From the NCBI RefSeq assembly GCF_004331155.1, contig NZ_SJNZ01000002.1:1-64000 (forward strand): a stretch of DNA of 64,000 bases, given 5' to 3'. Position numbers and translations under genes: made by a program. The DNA is from Acinetobacter terrestris (GTDB lineage: Bacteria > Pseudomonadota > Gammaproteobacteria > Pseudomonadales > Moraxellaceae). How positions within the stretch are numbered: position 1 is the stretch's first letter; each line of letters starts with the position of its first letter. Positions 55,851-64,000 of this stretch are shown piece after piece. The notes under the pieces are model-generated. The model worked only from the letters and a program-made list of their open reading frames with translations, did not search any database and had not been told where the DNA came from.

Positions 55851-57086
55851 TTATCCTTGAGAGCGCATAATCTCATTACTTTGCGCAATTTTCTTTTTCC
55901 ACTGTTCCGCACGACGGGTACGGTCAGCCACTTGACCCACTAACTGTCCGCACGCAGCATCAATATCATCACCACGTGTCTGACGAATCGTACACACAAA
56001 ACCGGCATCAGACAAAGTTTTTTGGAAAGAAATAATGCGGTTACGGCTTGAACGACCGTATGGTGCATGTGGGAATGGATTAAATGGAATTAAATTAATT
56101 TTACTTGGTAAATTTTTGAGTAACTTAATCATTTGTTGTGCATGTTCAGGATGGTCATTCACGCCATCCAGCATCACATACTCAATGGTCACATGTTTAC
56201 GTGAACTTTCGTTGCCATCTTTAGCAATATAACGTTGACATGCAGCAATCAATTGCTCTAACGGATATTTTTTATTAATTGGAACCAATTCATTACGCAG
56301 TTCATCATTTGGCGCATGTAAAGAAATGGCAAGCGCCACATCAATATCTTTCACCATTTGGTCAATCTTCGGTACCACACCTGAAGTTGATAAGGTCACA
56401 CGGCGTTTAGACATACCATAGGCAAAGTCATCCAGCATAATGCGCATTGAGCTAAGAACAGCTTCATAGTTAAGCAATGGCTCGCCCATGCCCATCATCA
56501 CCACATTAGTCACTGAACGCTCACGTTCTGCAACGGGGACTTCTTCCATATAGGAATAGTTTGCCATCCAAAGCTGACCGATGATTTCTGCAGGAGTTAA
56601 GTCACGCTGGAAACCCTGTTTACCGGTCGAGCAGAATGAACAATCCAGCGCACAACCCACTTGTGAAGAAATACACAAGGTTTTACGTAGACCGGTTTTA
56701 TCTTCTGCTGGGATCAGTACGGTTTCAACCAGTGAACCTTCACCATCGCCAACGCGGAACACCCATTTACGGGTACCGTCTTTAGAATAGTTACGGTGTA
56801 CCACTTCTGGTGCTCTGACTTCACAAACCCGTTCGAGTTTTTCACGAAGTTTGCCTGAAATATTGGTCATTTCAGCAAAATCAGTCACAAAGAACTGATG
56901 AATCCATTTCATCACCTGACCGGCACGGAACTTCTTCTCGCCAATATCTTCGAAGAATTTTTCCAATTGCGGACGTGACATGCCGAGTAAGTTCACTTTT
57001 TCCACAGCATTTTGCTGTGTTGGAGTGGATGGAGATGGTTGCTGTTCAGCTGAAATTGCAGAGACAGCGACGACTTCAGTACTCAT
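55851..57086 (-). CDS. rlmN: Dual-specificity 23S rRNA/tRNA adenine-C2 methyltransferase
   Basis: Radical-SAM enzyme (411 aa) that methylates A2503 of 23S rRNA and A37 of some tRNAs. The cluster motif C-A-L-D-C-S-F-C, the [10 protein letters not shown] motif, L-S-T-S-G-V-V-P and the second catalytic Cys in D-A-A-C-G-Q-L are present. The first 30 residues are a low-complexity extension, so the true start may be further in. Confidence 0.97.
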   Translation of the reverse strand: MSTEVVAVSAISAEQQPSPSTPTQQNAVEKVNLLGMSRPQLEKFFEDIGEKKFRAGQVMKWIHQFFVTDFAEMTNISGKLREKLERVCEVRAPEVVHRNYSKDGTRKWVFRVGDGEGSLVETVLIPAEDKTGLRKTLCISSQVGCALDCSFCSTGKQGFQRDLTPAEIIGQLWMANYSYMEEVPVAERERSVTNVVMMGMGEPLLNYEAVLSSMRIMLDDFAYGMSKRRVTLSTSGVVPKIDQMVKDIDVALAISLHAPNDELRNELVPINKKYPLEQLIAACQRYIAKDGNESSRKHVTIEYVMLDGVNDHPEHAQQMIKLLKNLPSKINLIPFNPFPHAPYGRSSRNRIISFQKTLSDAGFVCTIRQTRGDDIDAACGQLVGQVADRTRRAEQWKKKIAQSNEIMRSQG

Positions 57087-57160
57087 GTGTAATTACCTAA
57101 ACCATGTCTAAAGATGAAAGGAGAAGCTCAATAATCGAGCAAAGTTTTATTCAGAGAATA

Positions 57161-57195
57161 AAAAAACCAGATAAGTATAATAACACTTATCTGGC
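57161..57195 (-). terminator. Terminator after ndk
   Basis: CCAGATAAGT/ACTTATCTGG, 10-bp perfect stem, T-run on the minus strand. Confidence 0.94.
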
Positions 57196-57209
57196 TTGAA
57201 TACTTCGAA

Positions 57210-57641
57210 TTAACGAGTACGTGGAGCAATCTCAGTTTGCGCGAAGAAGTAGTTAACTTCACGATCAGCAGATGCTACAGAGTCAGAACCGTGAGCAGCG
57301 TTTTCGTCGATGCTTACAGCGAAATCTGCACGGATAGTACCAGGAGCAGCTTCTTTAGGATTCGTTGCGCCCAAGATATCACGGTGAGCAAGAACAGCGT
57401 TTTCGCCTTCAAGAACAGATACAACAACAGGACCAGAAGTCATGAATGCAACTAGGTCACCGAAGAAACCGCGTTCTTTGTGCTCAGCGTAAAAGCCTTC
57501 AGCTTCAGCTTGAGTCAAATGTTTCATTTTAGTTGCAACGATTTTAAGACCAGCTTTCTCAAAACGAGCAAAGATGTCGCCAATGTGGTTTTTAGCAACT
57601 GCGTCTGGTTTAACGATAGATAAAGCGCGTTCGATAGCCAT
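57210..57641 (-). CDS. ndk: Nucleoside diphosphate kinase
   Basis: Small hexameric or tetrameric kinase (143 aa) that balances NTP pools. The phospho-histidine lies in N-A-A-H-G-S-D-S (about 114-121), with K-P-D-A-V near the start and G-A-T-N-P-K-E-A in the middle. It is flanked by a terminator and is probably transcribed alone. Confidence 0.98.
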   Translation of the reverse strand: MAIERALSIVKPDAVAKNHIGDIFARFEKAGLKIVATKMKHLTQAEAEGFYAEHKERGFFGDLVAFMTSGPVVVSVLEGENAVLAHRDILGATNPKEAAPGTIRADFAVSIDENAAHGSDSVASADREVNYFFAQTEIAPRTR

Positions 57642-57750
57642 GATTGGCTCCTTATGTCAATTTGACGAGAAAATTTTGCCGCATTATACCGAGATAATCA
57701 GCAAGTATCAGCTTTTGATATGTAAAAAGTTGCTTTTTTCGATTTACTGA

Positions 57751-57951
57751 TTAACGAACTTCGTCAATCCACGCCATTTGAATGCCTTCCAATAAACCTT
57801 CAGTCGATTTTTCCGGGTCATCCTTGAAGTCTGGCAATGCACAAACCCATGCATGCAGGTCTGTAAAGCGAATCCATTGTGGATCGACATCTGGATGGGC
57901 TTCAGAAAGTTCAATGGCAAGATCAATGGTGTCAGTCCAACGTAAACCCAT
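57751..57951 (-). CDS. iscX: Fe-S assembly protein IscX (YfhJ)
   Basis: Small acidic protein of 66 aa. The start L-R-W-T-D-T, then A-H-P-D-V-D-P and R-F-T-D-L-H-A-W-V-C-A-L-P-D-F are IscX marks; it binds IscS and iron and tunes cluster assembly. It normally ends the isc operon; here it stands alone next to ndk, so it is uncoupled from isc transcription at this site. Confidence 0.92.
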   Translation of the reverse strand: MGLRWTDTIDLAIELSEAHPDVDPQWIRFTDLHAWVCALPDFKDDPEKSTEGLLEGIQMAWIDEVR

Positions 57952-58036
57952 GGTTATTCCTAAACGCTAAATGGATGCCCTACTTTAACAAATTCCTAAA
58001 ATCGAGAGAGAGTTTTTCGATTTTTAAAAGACATTT

Positions 58037-58588
58037 TTATAACACGATATTTAAAAATGGTGCGGTAAAAATAATGCCCGTCGCAACCAACACCCCAATC
58101 AATGCGCCTACAATCACATCGCTAGGATAATGCAACCCTAAAACCATACGTGATACGGCAACCAAAAGCGTAAACGGCAACATAAAAACAAGTAACATCG
58201 GCTGAATATAGCCCAACACTGTACTGGCCATGACAGCATGCAAGGTATGTCCAGACGGAAAACTGAAATGATCTAGCGGCGGCTCTTGTAACAGAACCAC
58301 TTGATGCACCTGATAAGGTCGAGGACGCGTGGTTTTTTGTTTTAAAATTTTATAAATTGCAGAGCCCACAGATCCACTAATTAAGATATACAGCAATTGC
58401 TCTATATAAAAGCTATCTTCCAGTACCCAAAGACTGGCCAACATTAGGCACCAAAACAAACCATTGCCCAGACGGCTGATAATTTTAAAAAAATAGGCAA
58501 CGGTTTGTGAATGGGAAAAATGATTCAGATATAAACATCCTTTTAAATCGAGATCCAGCATCGTTATTATTGCTTTTTTTAATTTCAT
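58037..58588 (-). CDS. PAP2-family membrane phosphatase
   Basis: Inner-membrane phosphatase of 183 aa with five or six helices. The three phosphatase motifs are K-x6-R-P (K-Q-K-T-T-R-P-R-P), P-S-G-H (about 114-117) and S-R-x5-H-x3-D (S-R-M-V-L-G-L-H-Y-P-S-D). Likely substrates are lipid phosphates such as undecaprenyl pyrophosphate or phosphatidate. It lies 31 bp after the glycosyltransferase gene, so the two may share a lipid pathway. Confidence 0.88.
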   Translation of the reverse strand: MKLKKAIITMLDLDLKGCLYLNHFSHSQTVAYFFKIISRLGNGLFWCLMLASLWVLEDSFYIEQLLYILISGSVGSAIYKILKQKTTRPRPYQVHQVVLLQEPPLDHFSFPSGHTLHAVMASTVLGYIQPMLLVFMLPFTLLVAVSRMVLGLHYPSDVIVGALIGVLVATGIIFTAPFLNIVL

Positions 58589-58619
58589 GATGATGCTCCT
58601 TTAAGCGTCTGCTTAAAAT

Positions 58620-59903
58620 TCAGGATGTCATTTGCCTCTCTCTGGCAACTCCATAAAGTGCCTGTTCAAATTGTCGTACCGGATGCTGCCATCCTGCATC
58701 CATTACTGTTTCACGGGCTTTCATCCCCATGTATTTCAACTGTTGATTATTCGGCAATTGATCAATTGACTGAATCAGTTTATCCATCCGACCTAAAGGA
58801 CTTAACCAACCGGTTTCACCATTTTTCACATGCAAGTGCGCACTGGCATAATTATAAGCAATTATCGGCAAGCCACTTGCCATAGCCTCAAGCACAACAT
58901 TACCAAAGGTTTCCACTTGGCTAGCGAATACAAATACATTGGCGCTTGCATAGGCCTGAGCTAAATTCAAACCGCTTAAGTTTCCCATAAAAATAACGTC
59001 ATGACTTTGGCATAACATTTCCAATCGGCTTCGATCTGGCCCGTCACCGACAATAACGAGTTTTACATCCTGCCGAGTCGCTCGCTTCATAGCCATATAT
59101 GCATTCACCACAACCTCTATTTCCTTTTCGGGAGATAGCCGTCCTACATACAACATCACCCTGGTTTCTGCAGTGACCTTCCACTGTTGGCGCAAAGCAT
59201 CCGAACGATGTTCTGGAGAAAAACATGCAACATCCACACCACGCCCGACAATAGCTAAAGGACAACGAACTCCAAACTTTCTTAAAATATATTCTGTATC
59301 TTTGCTGGGAATACATGTCAGTTGTGTATTGTTATGAAACCAACGTAAATAATGCTGAACGGGCTTAACTAAAAAAGCCAAATCAAAGAAGCGACTAAAT
59401 TCTTGAAAAGGTGAATGGAAGCCACTTGAAACAGGAATTCCTTTGGTTTTTGCAGCCTGCAAAGCACTTAAACCCAAGGGTCCTTCGGTAACAATATGCA
59501 CAAGGTCTGGTACAAATCCATCCAGTGCATATGATACTTTTAAAAATTGCGGCCAACCAAATTGAAGGTTTGAATACTTGGGAATAGATTGCGCTCTGAC
59601 CAGACACTCTTTAGTGGGTGTAAAGTCATGACAAGTCCGCTGTTGCTCTGGTCGAATCAGTAAAATTTTATGACCTTGTTTTTGTAAGCCTTTACATAAT
59701 TGTAGTAAAGACAGTGCCACTCCATTAATTTCTGGAGGCCAGGTCTCGGTAACAATAGCTATTTTTAGGCGTGGACGAACCAAGTCACTTAAAACCTGGA
59801 TCTCATCGCACCTAATATCTTGCTTTTTTTGTTTAAAAAAAAATTGAAAACTTTCTGGAAAATCTTGTTGTTTGAACAGACTTGTCGTATATAAATTTGT
59901 CAT
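58620..59903 (-). CDS. GT4 glycosyltransferase (MgtA/PimB-like)
   Basis: GT-B fold enzyme of 427 aa. The N-terminal domain has V-T-E-T-W-P-P-E-I-N-G-V-A (about 55-67); the C-terminal domain has V-G-R-L-S-P-E-K and the E-x7-E nucleotide-sugar motif E-T-F-G-N-V-V-L-E. The pattern fits alpha-mannosyl or glucosyl transferases acting on diacylglycerol or phosphoinositol lipids. The first 45 residues are an extension before the usual family start. Paired with a PAP2 phosphatase, which could supply a diacylglycerol acceptor. Confidence 0.85.
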   Translation of the reverse strand: MTNLYTTSLFKQQDFPESFQFFFKQKKQDIRCDEIQVLSDLVRPRLKIAIVTETWPPEINGVALSLLQLCKGLQKQGHKILLIRPEQQRTCHDFTPTKECLVRAQSIPKYSNLQFGWPQFLKVSYALDGFVPDLVHIVTEGPLGLSALQAAKTKGIPVSSGFHSPFQEFSRFFDLAFLVKPVQHYLRWFHNNTQLTCIPSKDTEYILRKFGVRCPLAIVGRGVDVACFSPEHRSDALRQQWKVTAETRVMLYVGRLSPEKEIEVVVNAYMAMKRATRQDVKLVIVGDGPDRSRLEMLCQSHDVIFMGNLSGLNLAQAYASANVFVFASQVETFGNVVLEAMASGLPIIAYNYASAHLHVKNGETGWLSPLGRMDKLIQSIDQLPNNQQLKYMGMKARETVMDAGWQHPVRQFEQALYGVARERQMTS

Positions 59904-60287
59904 ACAACACCTATATCATTATTTTAAACCTAGCTTAGATGTTGTTTCTTGCAGTTTGATGATTTTTAGATGACCGTTTCTTGACATATTTTATAAGGCA
60001 AATTTTATAAAACAAAATGAATAAAGACTAAAGCATTACCTATGTAACGTGCTCGTTAAATATCTCTTTACGGCTGATTTGTATCCATAAAAATCCTTAT
60101 ATTCCCTCAGCACTGATATATAAAACCATTCAAATAACAAGCTTAAGTAAACTGCCTTCCAAACTAAACTATTTTGGGACGGCACTTAAATTATCGAAAT
60201 AAATTCTCTACGCTCTAGTCATTTTTGTTATTGAGCAACTCAAAACAATCTATAGATTGGGTAACTTATTTAATAACCAAATTTATT
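59904..60287. other. Gap between glycosyltransferase and pilus genes
   Basis: No gene is visible in this 384-bp stretch. On the minus strand a promoter candidate for the glycosyltransferase has TTGTTT (60010-60015) and TAAAAT (59988-59993) 16 bases apart. The short palindrome AATCTATAGATT lies near 60248, but I see no clear terminator for the pilus operon. Confidence 0.45.
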
Positions 60288-60704
60288 TTAGAATGAAATA
60301 TCAACTGAAACTCGATCTCGATAGATGCCTGCAGGAACACCATTTAAGGGATTATCTTCAAGTTGTACAGAGATAATATATTTTTGTCTTTGCGCCCCGG
60401 CCTGATTAAGATGCACTCCCCATAAATTTTGATTTGCTCCTCTCAAATTTAACTTGGTCCGTAATTTATACGGCCCATTTGAAATATAACTCATTCCATT
60501 CGGTGTGGTTAAATTTTGGCTATTGAATAAAATTGAATAGCTCGCGTCACATGAAATATTAAATGAAGTTGCCGACTGACTACGCTGATAACTTGCCAAG
60601 CGCATTTCTGAGTTGGTAAATCCATCAATTGAACATTGTTGAGCAGCAACCATTTCACTCATCAATGCGCCTAAAATTATTAAAATGAATTTATTCATTT
60701 TCAA
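60288..60704 (-). CDS. Short spore-coat-U (SCPU) domain pilus subunit
   Basis: Exported protein of 138 aa: signal peptide ending V-A-A-Q, then a single SCPU domain (C-S-I-D-G-F near the start, W-G-V-H and V-P-A-G-I-Y-R-D-R-V-S-V near the end). It lies 3 bp after the usher gene, where Csu-type operons place the two-domain tip adhesin CsuE of over 300 aa. Here only one domain is present, so it is either a minor subunit or a reduced tip protein. Confidence 0.82.
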   Translation of the reverse strand: MKMNKFILIILGALMSEMVAAQQCSIDGFTNSEMRLASYQRSQSATSFNISCDASYSILFNSQNLTTPNGMSYISNGPYKLRTKLNLRGANQNLWGVHLNQAGAQRQKYIISVQLEDNPLNGVPAGIYRDRVSVDISF

Positions 60705-60707
60705 CTC

Positions 60708-63035
60708 CTATTTACATACGGTACTCAAAACCTGATTAGCTAAATTTTCGAATTGATTCTGATTAAGGACAAATTGAGACTGGCATTGCGTTCCCCCTTG
60801 CGTCTTAACTACAAGGTTGTAACGATCAGGCTTGGATACATACAAATAGACGATCCCATCACTACCCATAAAATATGGCTCTGTGGATATGCCTTGTACC
60901 TGAACTTCTGATCCTGCCAATACATTATTTCCATTGATATCTTTAATATTTATAGCAAGGCGTTTCGTTTTATAAATGGGAAAATCGATTTTATATCCGC
61001 GTTGATCTAGGCCAACCAGTCTTTTAGAAGAAGATTCAAAAGTTTCCTCCATAGGTAGCTGATTCTGATCAAAAGAAATATCATAATTTATATAAGGAAT
61101 AATATGATGTACAAACATATAGCCTTTATTATTGGTGCTACCGACTAGTGAGGAGGATTTATAAATATCCAAATTTGAATGATTATTGACGTTAACAAGG
61201 GCAAAAGCATTATCGGCATATTTGGTTAATGCCGCTTTATTACCCAACCAAACTAATGCGCCTTCAAACATGGCTTGTGAAATTCGATTATCTTGATATT
61301 CATCATGAGAAACACGTAAATTACCAATATCAGTTTTCCATAACCCATAAGCATTATAATTTATTTCATCTTCAATTCGATTTACACCTAATACATAGTC
61401 AAAGCCATTTTGTGTCATCGTTGTTTTTCTAAAGCTTAGTCGGGTTTCATCGTTATCAGTATCATGGTTTAAATTAATTTGACCTTTTCCAACCCAATTA
61501 TAATTAAATGCAATATTAAACCCATAGTCTTCATCATCTCCAAAATCTTTAAAAAAACCCAAAGTTGAATACAAATTATTGGTTAAATTTTTTCTTGCAA
61601 TAATATCAAAAACTTTGCGGTCATTCGGGTCAGCATTATTAGACGTATAATTTGTCTGATCGATATAACTTATGTTTAGTCCATCTATATATTTAAGGTT
61701 ATAAAAATTAAAATAAACCAGATTGGAGGTTTTTATATTAGAATTAAATTCTTCATCGCTAATATATTTATATTGTTCAGAAAAAAAACGGCTATTTAGT
61801 CCAAATGACCAATTCATAAAATCTCGGCTAAGAGATACAGAAGCACCATATCCTTGCTCATTTTCAGCATCACTTAGCGCAAAAGCAGTGTCTAAAAGTA
61901 CAAATTTACTTAATGCTTGAGTCCATAACAAACTGGCATTACTCGCCTCCTCACTATATAAAACATCTCCTCCTAAAGTAGTGGATGAAGTAATTCCTCG
62001 CCGAAAATATAATTTTGAAAAAAAGTCTCGGTAATCATCATCAACCTCATCATAGTTATATCTGAGTTTACCTAAAGAGAAATTGTATTCATTTAATTTA
62101 GGTTTGAGTAATTGATTATTGATATAGATAGGAAAACTCTGAACAGTTCTATTACCCAAAATATCTTCTACAACAATTTGGGCATTTCCTGCCTGATTAA
62201 TGAGTGCACCTGTAGGCAGGGAGTAATTACCTGGTGTCACAGAATTTTTATACAATTGAACGCCATTAAGGTATAAATCAACTGTGGAAGGTAGCGCAGC
62301 ACTTCCTTTTAGAGTCGGTGCATTCCAGTAAATAAAATCTGGCCGATCTGTATAATTCGTCCCAATACTCAGCCCTCCAAACCGGAATGAATTATTTAAA
62401 GTGTTATAAGGACTGGTCGTATCCCCTAGTGTTAATGTTAAAAATTTTTCAGGAAACTCAATATCTAAAGTACTGTTTACTCGAAGTAATTTCTTTTCGA
62501 ATTCATCTGGACTATTTCTATATAAAAAAGAATTTTTTAATAACCAATAGTCTTTAAATAGGCCTAGTTCAGAAAACGTATTAAAGTCCTGCTCATAATT
62601 ATCTTTACTATAAAAAAGACTATAGTTCAAAAAACCACCAAAACTTGCTTTTTCTGGAGGCGTAGTAGTATTTAAATTATATTGCGTATCTTCAAAATAA
62701 TCTGGTGGAAAATTTATTTTTATTGCTTGTAAAGCCTGATCATCTTCAAATTTTATTAAAGATGAAGTCAATAGACAAAAATCTTTTTTAATCGTATCCC
62801 TGCTCAATTTCTCAATACGGACCCCCACATTTTTTAAGGCCTGACATTCAATAAATTTTTTTCCATCTCTCAAAAAAGTAACTGCTTCCGTTTTATAATC
62901 AAGGCCATTGATCCAGATATTTACAATGACCATACCCACTTCTTGTTGTTGATTTACTTGCTGATTAATATCTGCATTTACATGAGTAAAACCTATACTA
63001 CAAACGATCATTGTAAGAATTTTATTGGCCTTCAT
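60708..63035 (-). CDS. Outer-membrane usher of a Csu-like archaic chaperone-usher pilus
   Basis: Usher of 775 aa that forms the pore for pilus subunits. Signal peptide ends near H-V-N-A. The N-domain, the barrel with R-R-G-I-T-S-S-T-T-L-G-G, the plug region with V-D-L-Y-L-N-G-V-Q-L-Y and P-G-N-Y-S-L-P-T-G, and a C-terminal domain with a Cys pair are recognisable. Length is slightly under that of CsuD. The codon use is very A/T-rich compared with the housekeeping genes on its left. It lies 11 bp after the chaperone gene. Confidence 0.92.
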   Translation of the reverse strand: MKANKILTMIVCSIGFTHVNADINQQVNQQQEVGMVIVNIWINGLDYKTEAVTFLRDGKKFIECQALKNVGVRIEKLSRDTIKKDFCLLTSSLIKFEDDQALQAIKINFPPDYFEDTQYNLNTTTPPEKASFGGFLNYSLFYSKDNYEQDFNTFSELGLFKDYWLLKNSFLYRNSPDEFEKKLLRVNSTLDIEFPEKFLTLTLGDTTSPYNTLNNSFRFGGLSIGTNYTDRPDFIYWNAPTLKGSAALPSTVDLYLNGVQLYKNSVTPGNYSLPTGALINQAGNAQIVVEDILGNRTVQSFPIYINNQLLKPKLNEYNFSLGKLRYNYDEVDDDYRDFFSKLYFRRGITSSTTLGGDVLYSEEASNASLLWTQALSKFVLLDTAFALSDAENEQGYGASVSLSRDFMNWSFGLNSRFFSEQYKYISDEEFNSNIKTSNLVYFNFYNLKYIDGLNISYIDQTNYTSNNADPNDRKVFDIIARKNLTNNLYSTLGFFKDFGDDEDYGFNIAFNYNWVGKGQINLNHDTDNDETRLSFRKTTMTQNGFDYVLGVNRIEDEINYNAYGLWKTDIGNLRVSHDEYQDNRISQAMFEGALVWLGNKAALTKYADNAFALVNVNNHSNLDIYKSSSLVGSTNNKGYMFVHHIIPYINYDISFDQNQLPMEETFESSSKRLVGLDQRGYKIDFPIYKTKRLAINIKDINGNNVLAGSEVQVQGISTEPYFMGSDGIVYLYVSKPDRYNLVVKTQGGTQCQSQFVLNQNQFENLANQVLSTVCK

Positions 63036-63046
63036 AGCACTCCCCC

Positions 63047-63748
63047 CTATCCTTTTACCGAGTATTCCAAATACTTCTCATCCTTATCTGTTTTAATTTT
63101 AATTTTTAACTCATTATTATTAGTAATTTCTCCAAGCTCAAGCTTGATCCGATTCCCCCCTAAAATATATTGACCTAATTTCTTTTTTAAAATTTCTTTA
63201 TCTTTATTATCCGTTACAAGAATTTCAATAATTTTTATGTGCGATTTGGCCACATTATCAATATTTAAATAAGCCTGATTATCTAATTTCTCTAATTTTA
63301 GATTTAATTTAGGATTCACCTGTTTTCCAGCAAATAATGGCAAAGAAAAATTAAATAAAAAATTAATAGTAGAATCATCTTCAATAGGGGCAACTTCTTT
63401 AAAAATGATACGCCATGTTTGTTCTTGATTCATATTTGTTAATGGTTGACTAAAACCAACACGTACAACTTGTTTACTTTCGGGCTTTAATTCAAAAGTT
63501 TTAGGATTAAATAAAAGTGTTTTATCTTCTTCTAAAATATCTTCACCTTGCTGATTTTGTTTCCACTTCACTGCAGAAATTTCAAATATCCGTGATTTCT
63601 TTAATCCTGTGCTTTCGACGCTGACCGTGGTACTTCTTTGCCGGGTAGAATCTTGAATATATAGTTGTATAGGGTTAAATTTTATTCCTGCAGATACAGA
63701 TAAACTCCACAAAAGTAATCCGCAAAAACCTATTATTTTTTTCATCAT
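63047..63748 (-). CDS. Periplasmic pilus chaperone (CsuC-like)
   Basis: Two-Ig-domain chaperone of about 233 aa. Signal peptide ends S-V-S-A-G. Core motifs: V-S-V-E-S-T-G, L-F-N-P-K-T-F-E-L, Q-V-V-R-V-G-F and T-W-R-I-I-F-K-E-V, typical of the archaic (sigma) class. GGGG six bases upstream supports ATG 63748; a second ATG follows directly. It precedes the usher as in csuC-csuD. Strongly AT-rich. Confidence 0.92.
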   Translation of the reverse strand: MMKKIIGFCGLLLWSLSVSAGIKFNPIQLYIQDSTRQRSTTVSVESTGLKKSRIFEISAVKWKQNQQGEDILEEDKTLLFNPKTFELKPESKQVVRVGFSQPLTNMNQEQTWRIIFKEVAPIEDDSTINFLFNFSLPLFAGKQVNPKLNLKLEKLDNQAYLNIDNVAKSHIKIIEILVTDNKDKEILKKKLGQYILGGNRIKLELGEITNNNELKIKIKTDKDEKYLEYSVKG

Positions 63749-63859
63749 TCTTTGCCCCAAATATATAAAATTATTTTTCTGCTATAAAGGCTAAAAATAG
63801 GAGATGCTGAAATGCACCTCCTATATGATCTTTTTTTTAAAATAGAGAATGCTTGTAAG

Positions 63860-64000
63860 TTAGAATTTAACTTCTACACCATAAGTTCCTCGGTAAGTAC
63901 CCGCATATGTTCCGATACCAATGTTACGGGCCTGAGCTCGAACACCATAAGTATGTTCCCGTCCATCCCAAGTAACCGTCGAGCCACTACTGTATGCAGC
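63860..64000 (-). CDS. SCPU-domain pilus subunit, C-terminal part (cut by window edge)
   Basis: The last 46 codons of a minus-strand gene that continues beyond the window. The peptide has W-D-G-R-E-H-T-Y-G-V, then I-G-T-Y-A-G-T-Y-R-G-T-Y-G-V-E-V-K-F, the C-terminal strand of a spore-coat-U pilin. By order it is the CsuA/B-, CsuA- or CsuB-like gene upstream of the chaperone. Confidence 0.85.
   Translation of the reverse strand, partial: AAYSSGSTVTWDGREHTYGVRAQARNIGIGTYAGTYRGTYGVEVKF

Overview
The window looks like the chromosome of an Acinetobacter-type member of the Moraxellaceae. Base composition is AT-rich to moderate. The housekeeping proteins (ClpX/ClpP/Tig, a LeuA2-type isopropylmalate synthase, MetX-MetW, PiuA/PiuC-type iron uptake, a Csu-type archaic pilus) match that genus by motif and by remembered family sequences. 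This is inferred from gene content; no database was searched. No rRNA, tRNA, IS element, prophage or CRISPR array was found.

Layout. 0.2-4.6 kb, minus strand: a DUF2846 lipoprotein gene, clpX, clpP and tig (protein quality control). 4.6-13.1 kb, plus strand: an iron-acquisition region with two TonB-dependent Fiu/PiuA-like receptors, each behind a Fur-box-like palindrome and each followed by a PiuC-type Fe(II)/2-oxoglutarate dioxygenase. The second module adds a translationally coupled FMN-dependent 2-hydroxy-acid oxidase. A 3' gene remnant lies between the modules. 13.4-18.3 kb, plus strand: leuA, metX, metW, a Sel1-repeat protein and rdgB. 18.4-22 kb: an AEC permease, an NRDE protein, lgt and two tandem small membrane proteins.

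22.1-30.4 kb: the usually contiguous thrS-infC-rpmI-rplT group is split. infC, which starts at ATT, and thrS are separated from rpmI-rplT by seven genes: an EntS-like MFS transporter with a Fur-box candidate, a secreted double-TonB_C protein, two membrane proteins, a YfcG-like GST, Hsp20 and a short SPFH-like protein. The thrS leader carries a hairpin whose 7-nt loop copies the anticodon loop of tRNA-Thr(GGU), placed just before the Shine-Dalgarno. 30.7-33.1 kb: a PLP enzyme and a D-arabinono-lactone oxidase-like gene broken by one in-frame TGA. 33.4-35.0 kb: an acyl-CoA synthetase.

35.3-42 kb, minus strand: darP, an HPr-like gene, rapZ, panC-panB, folK-pcnB, comEA and mazG. 42-47.7 kb: an SDR gene, then a three-gene operon for exported proteins of unknown function with faint FlgT/CsgG-like features. 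That operon is bracketed by a ~104-bp direct repeat derived from the SDR gene 3' end and terminator. This is my best candidate for an undescribed system. 47.8-58 kb, minus strand: a phosphopantetheinyl transferase, then der-bamB-yfgM-hisS-ispG-rodZ-pilF-rlmN, ndk and iscX. 58-64 kb: a PAP2 phosphatase, a GT4 glycosyltransferase and part of an AT-rich Csu-like chaperone-usher pilus operon that runs off the right edge.
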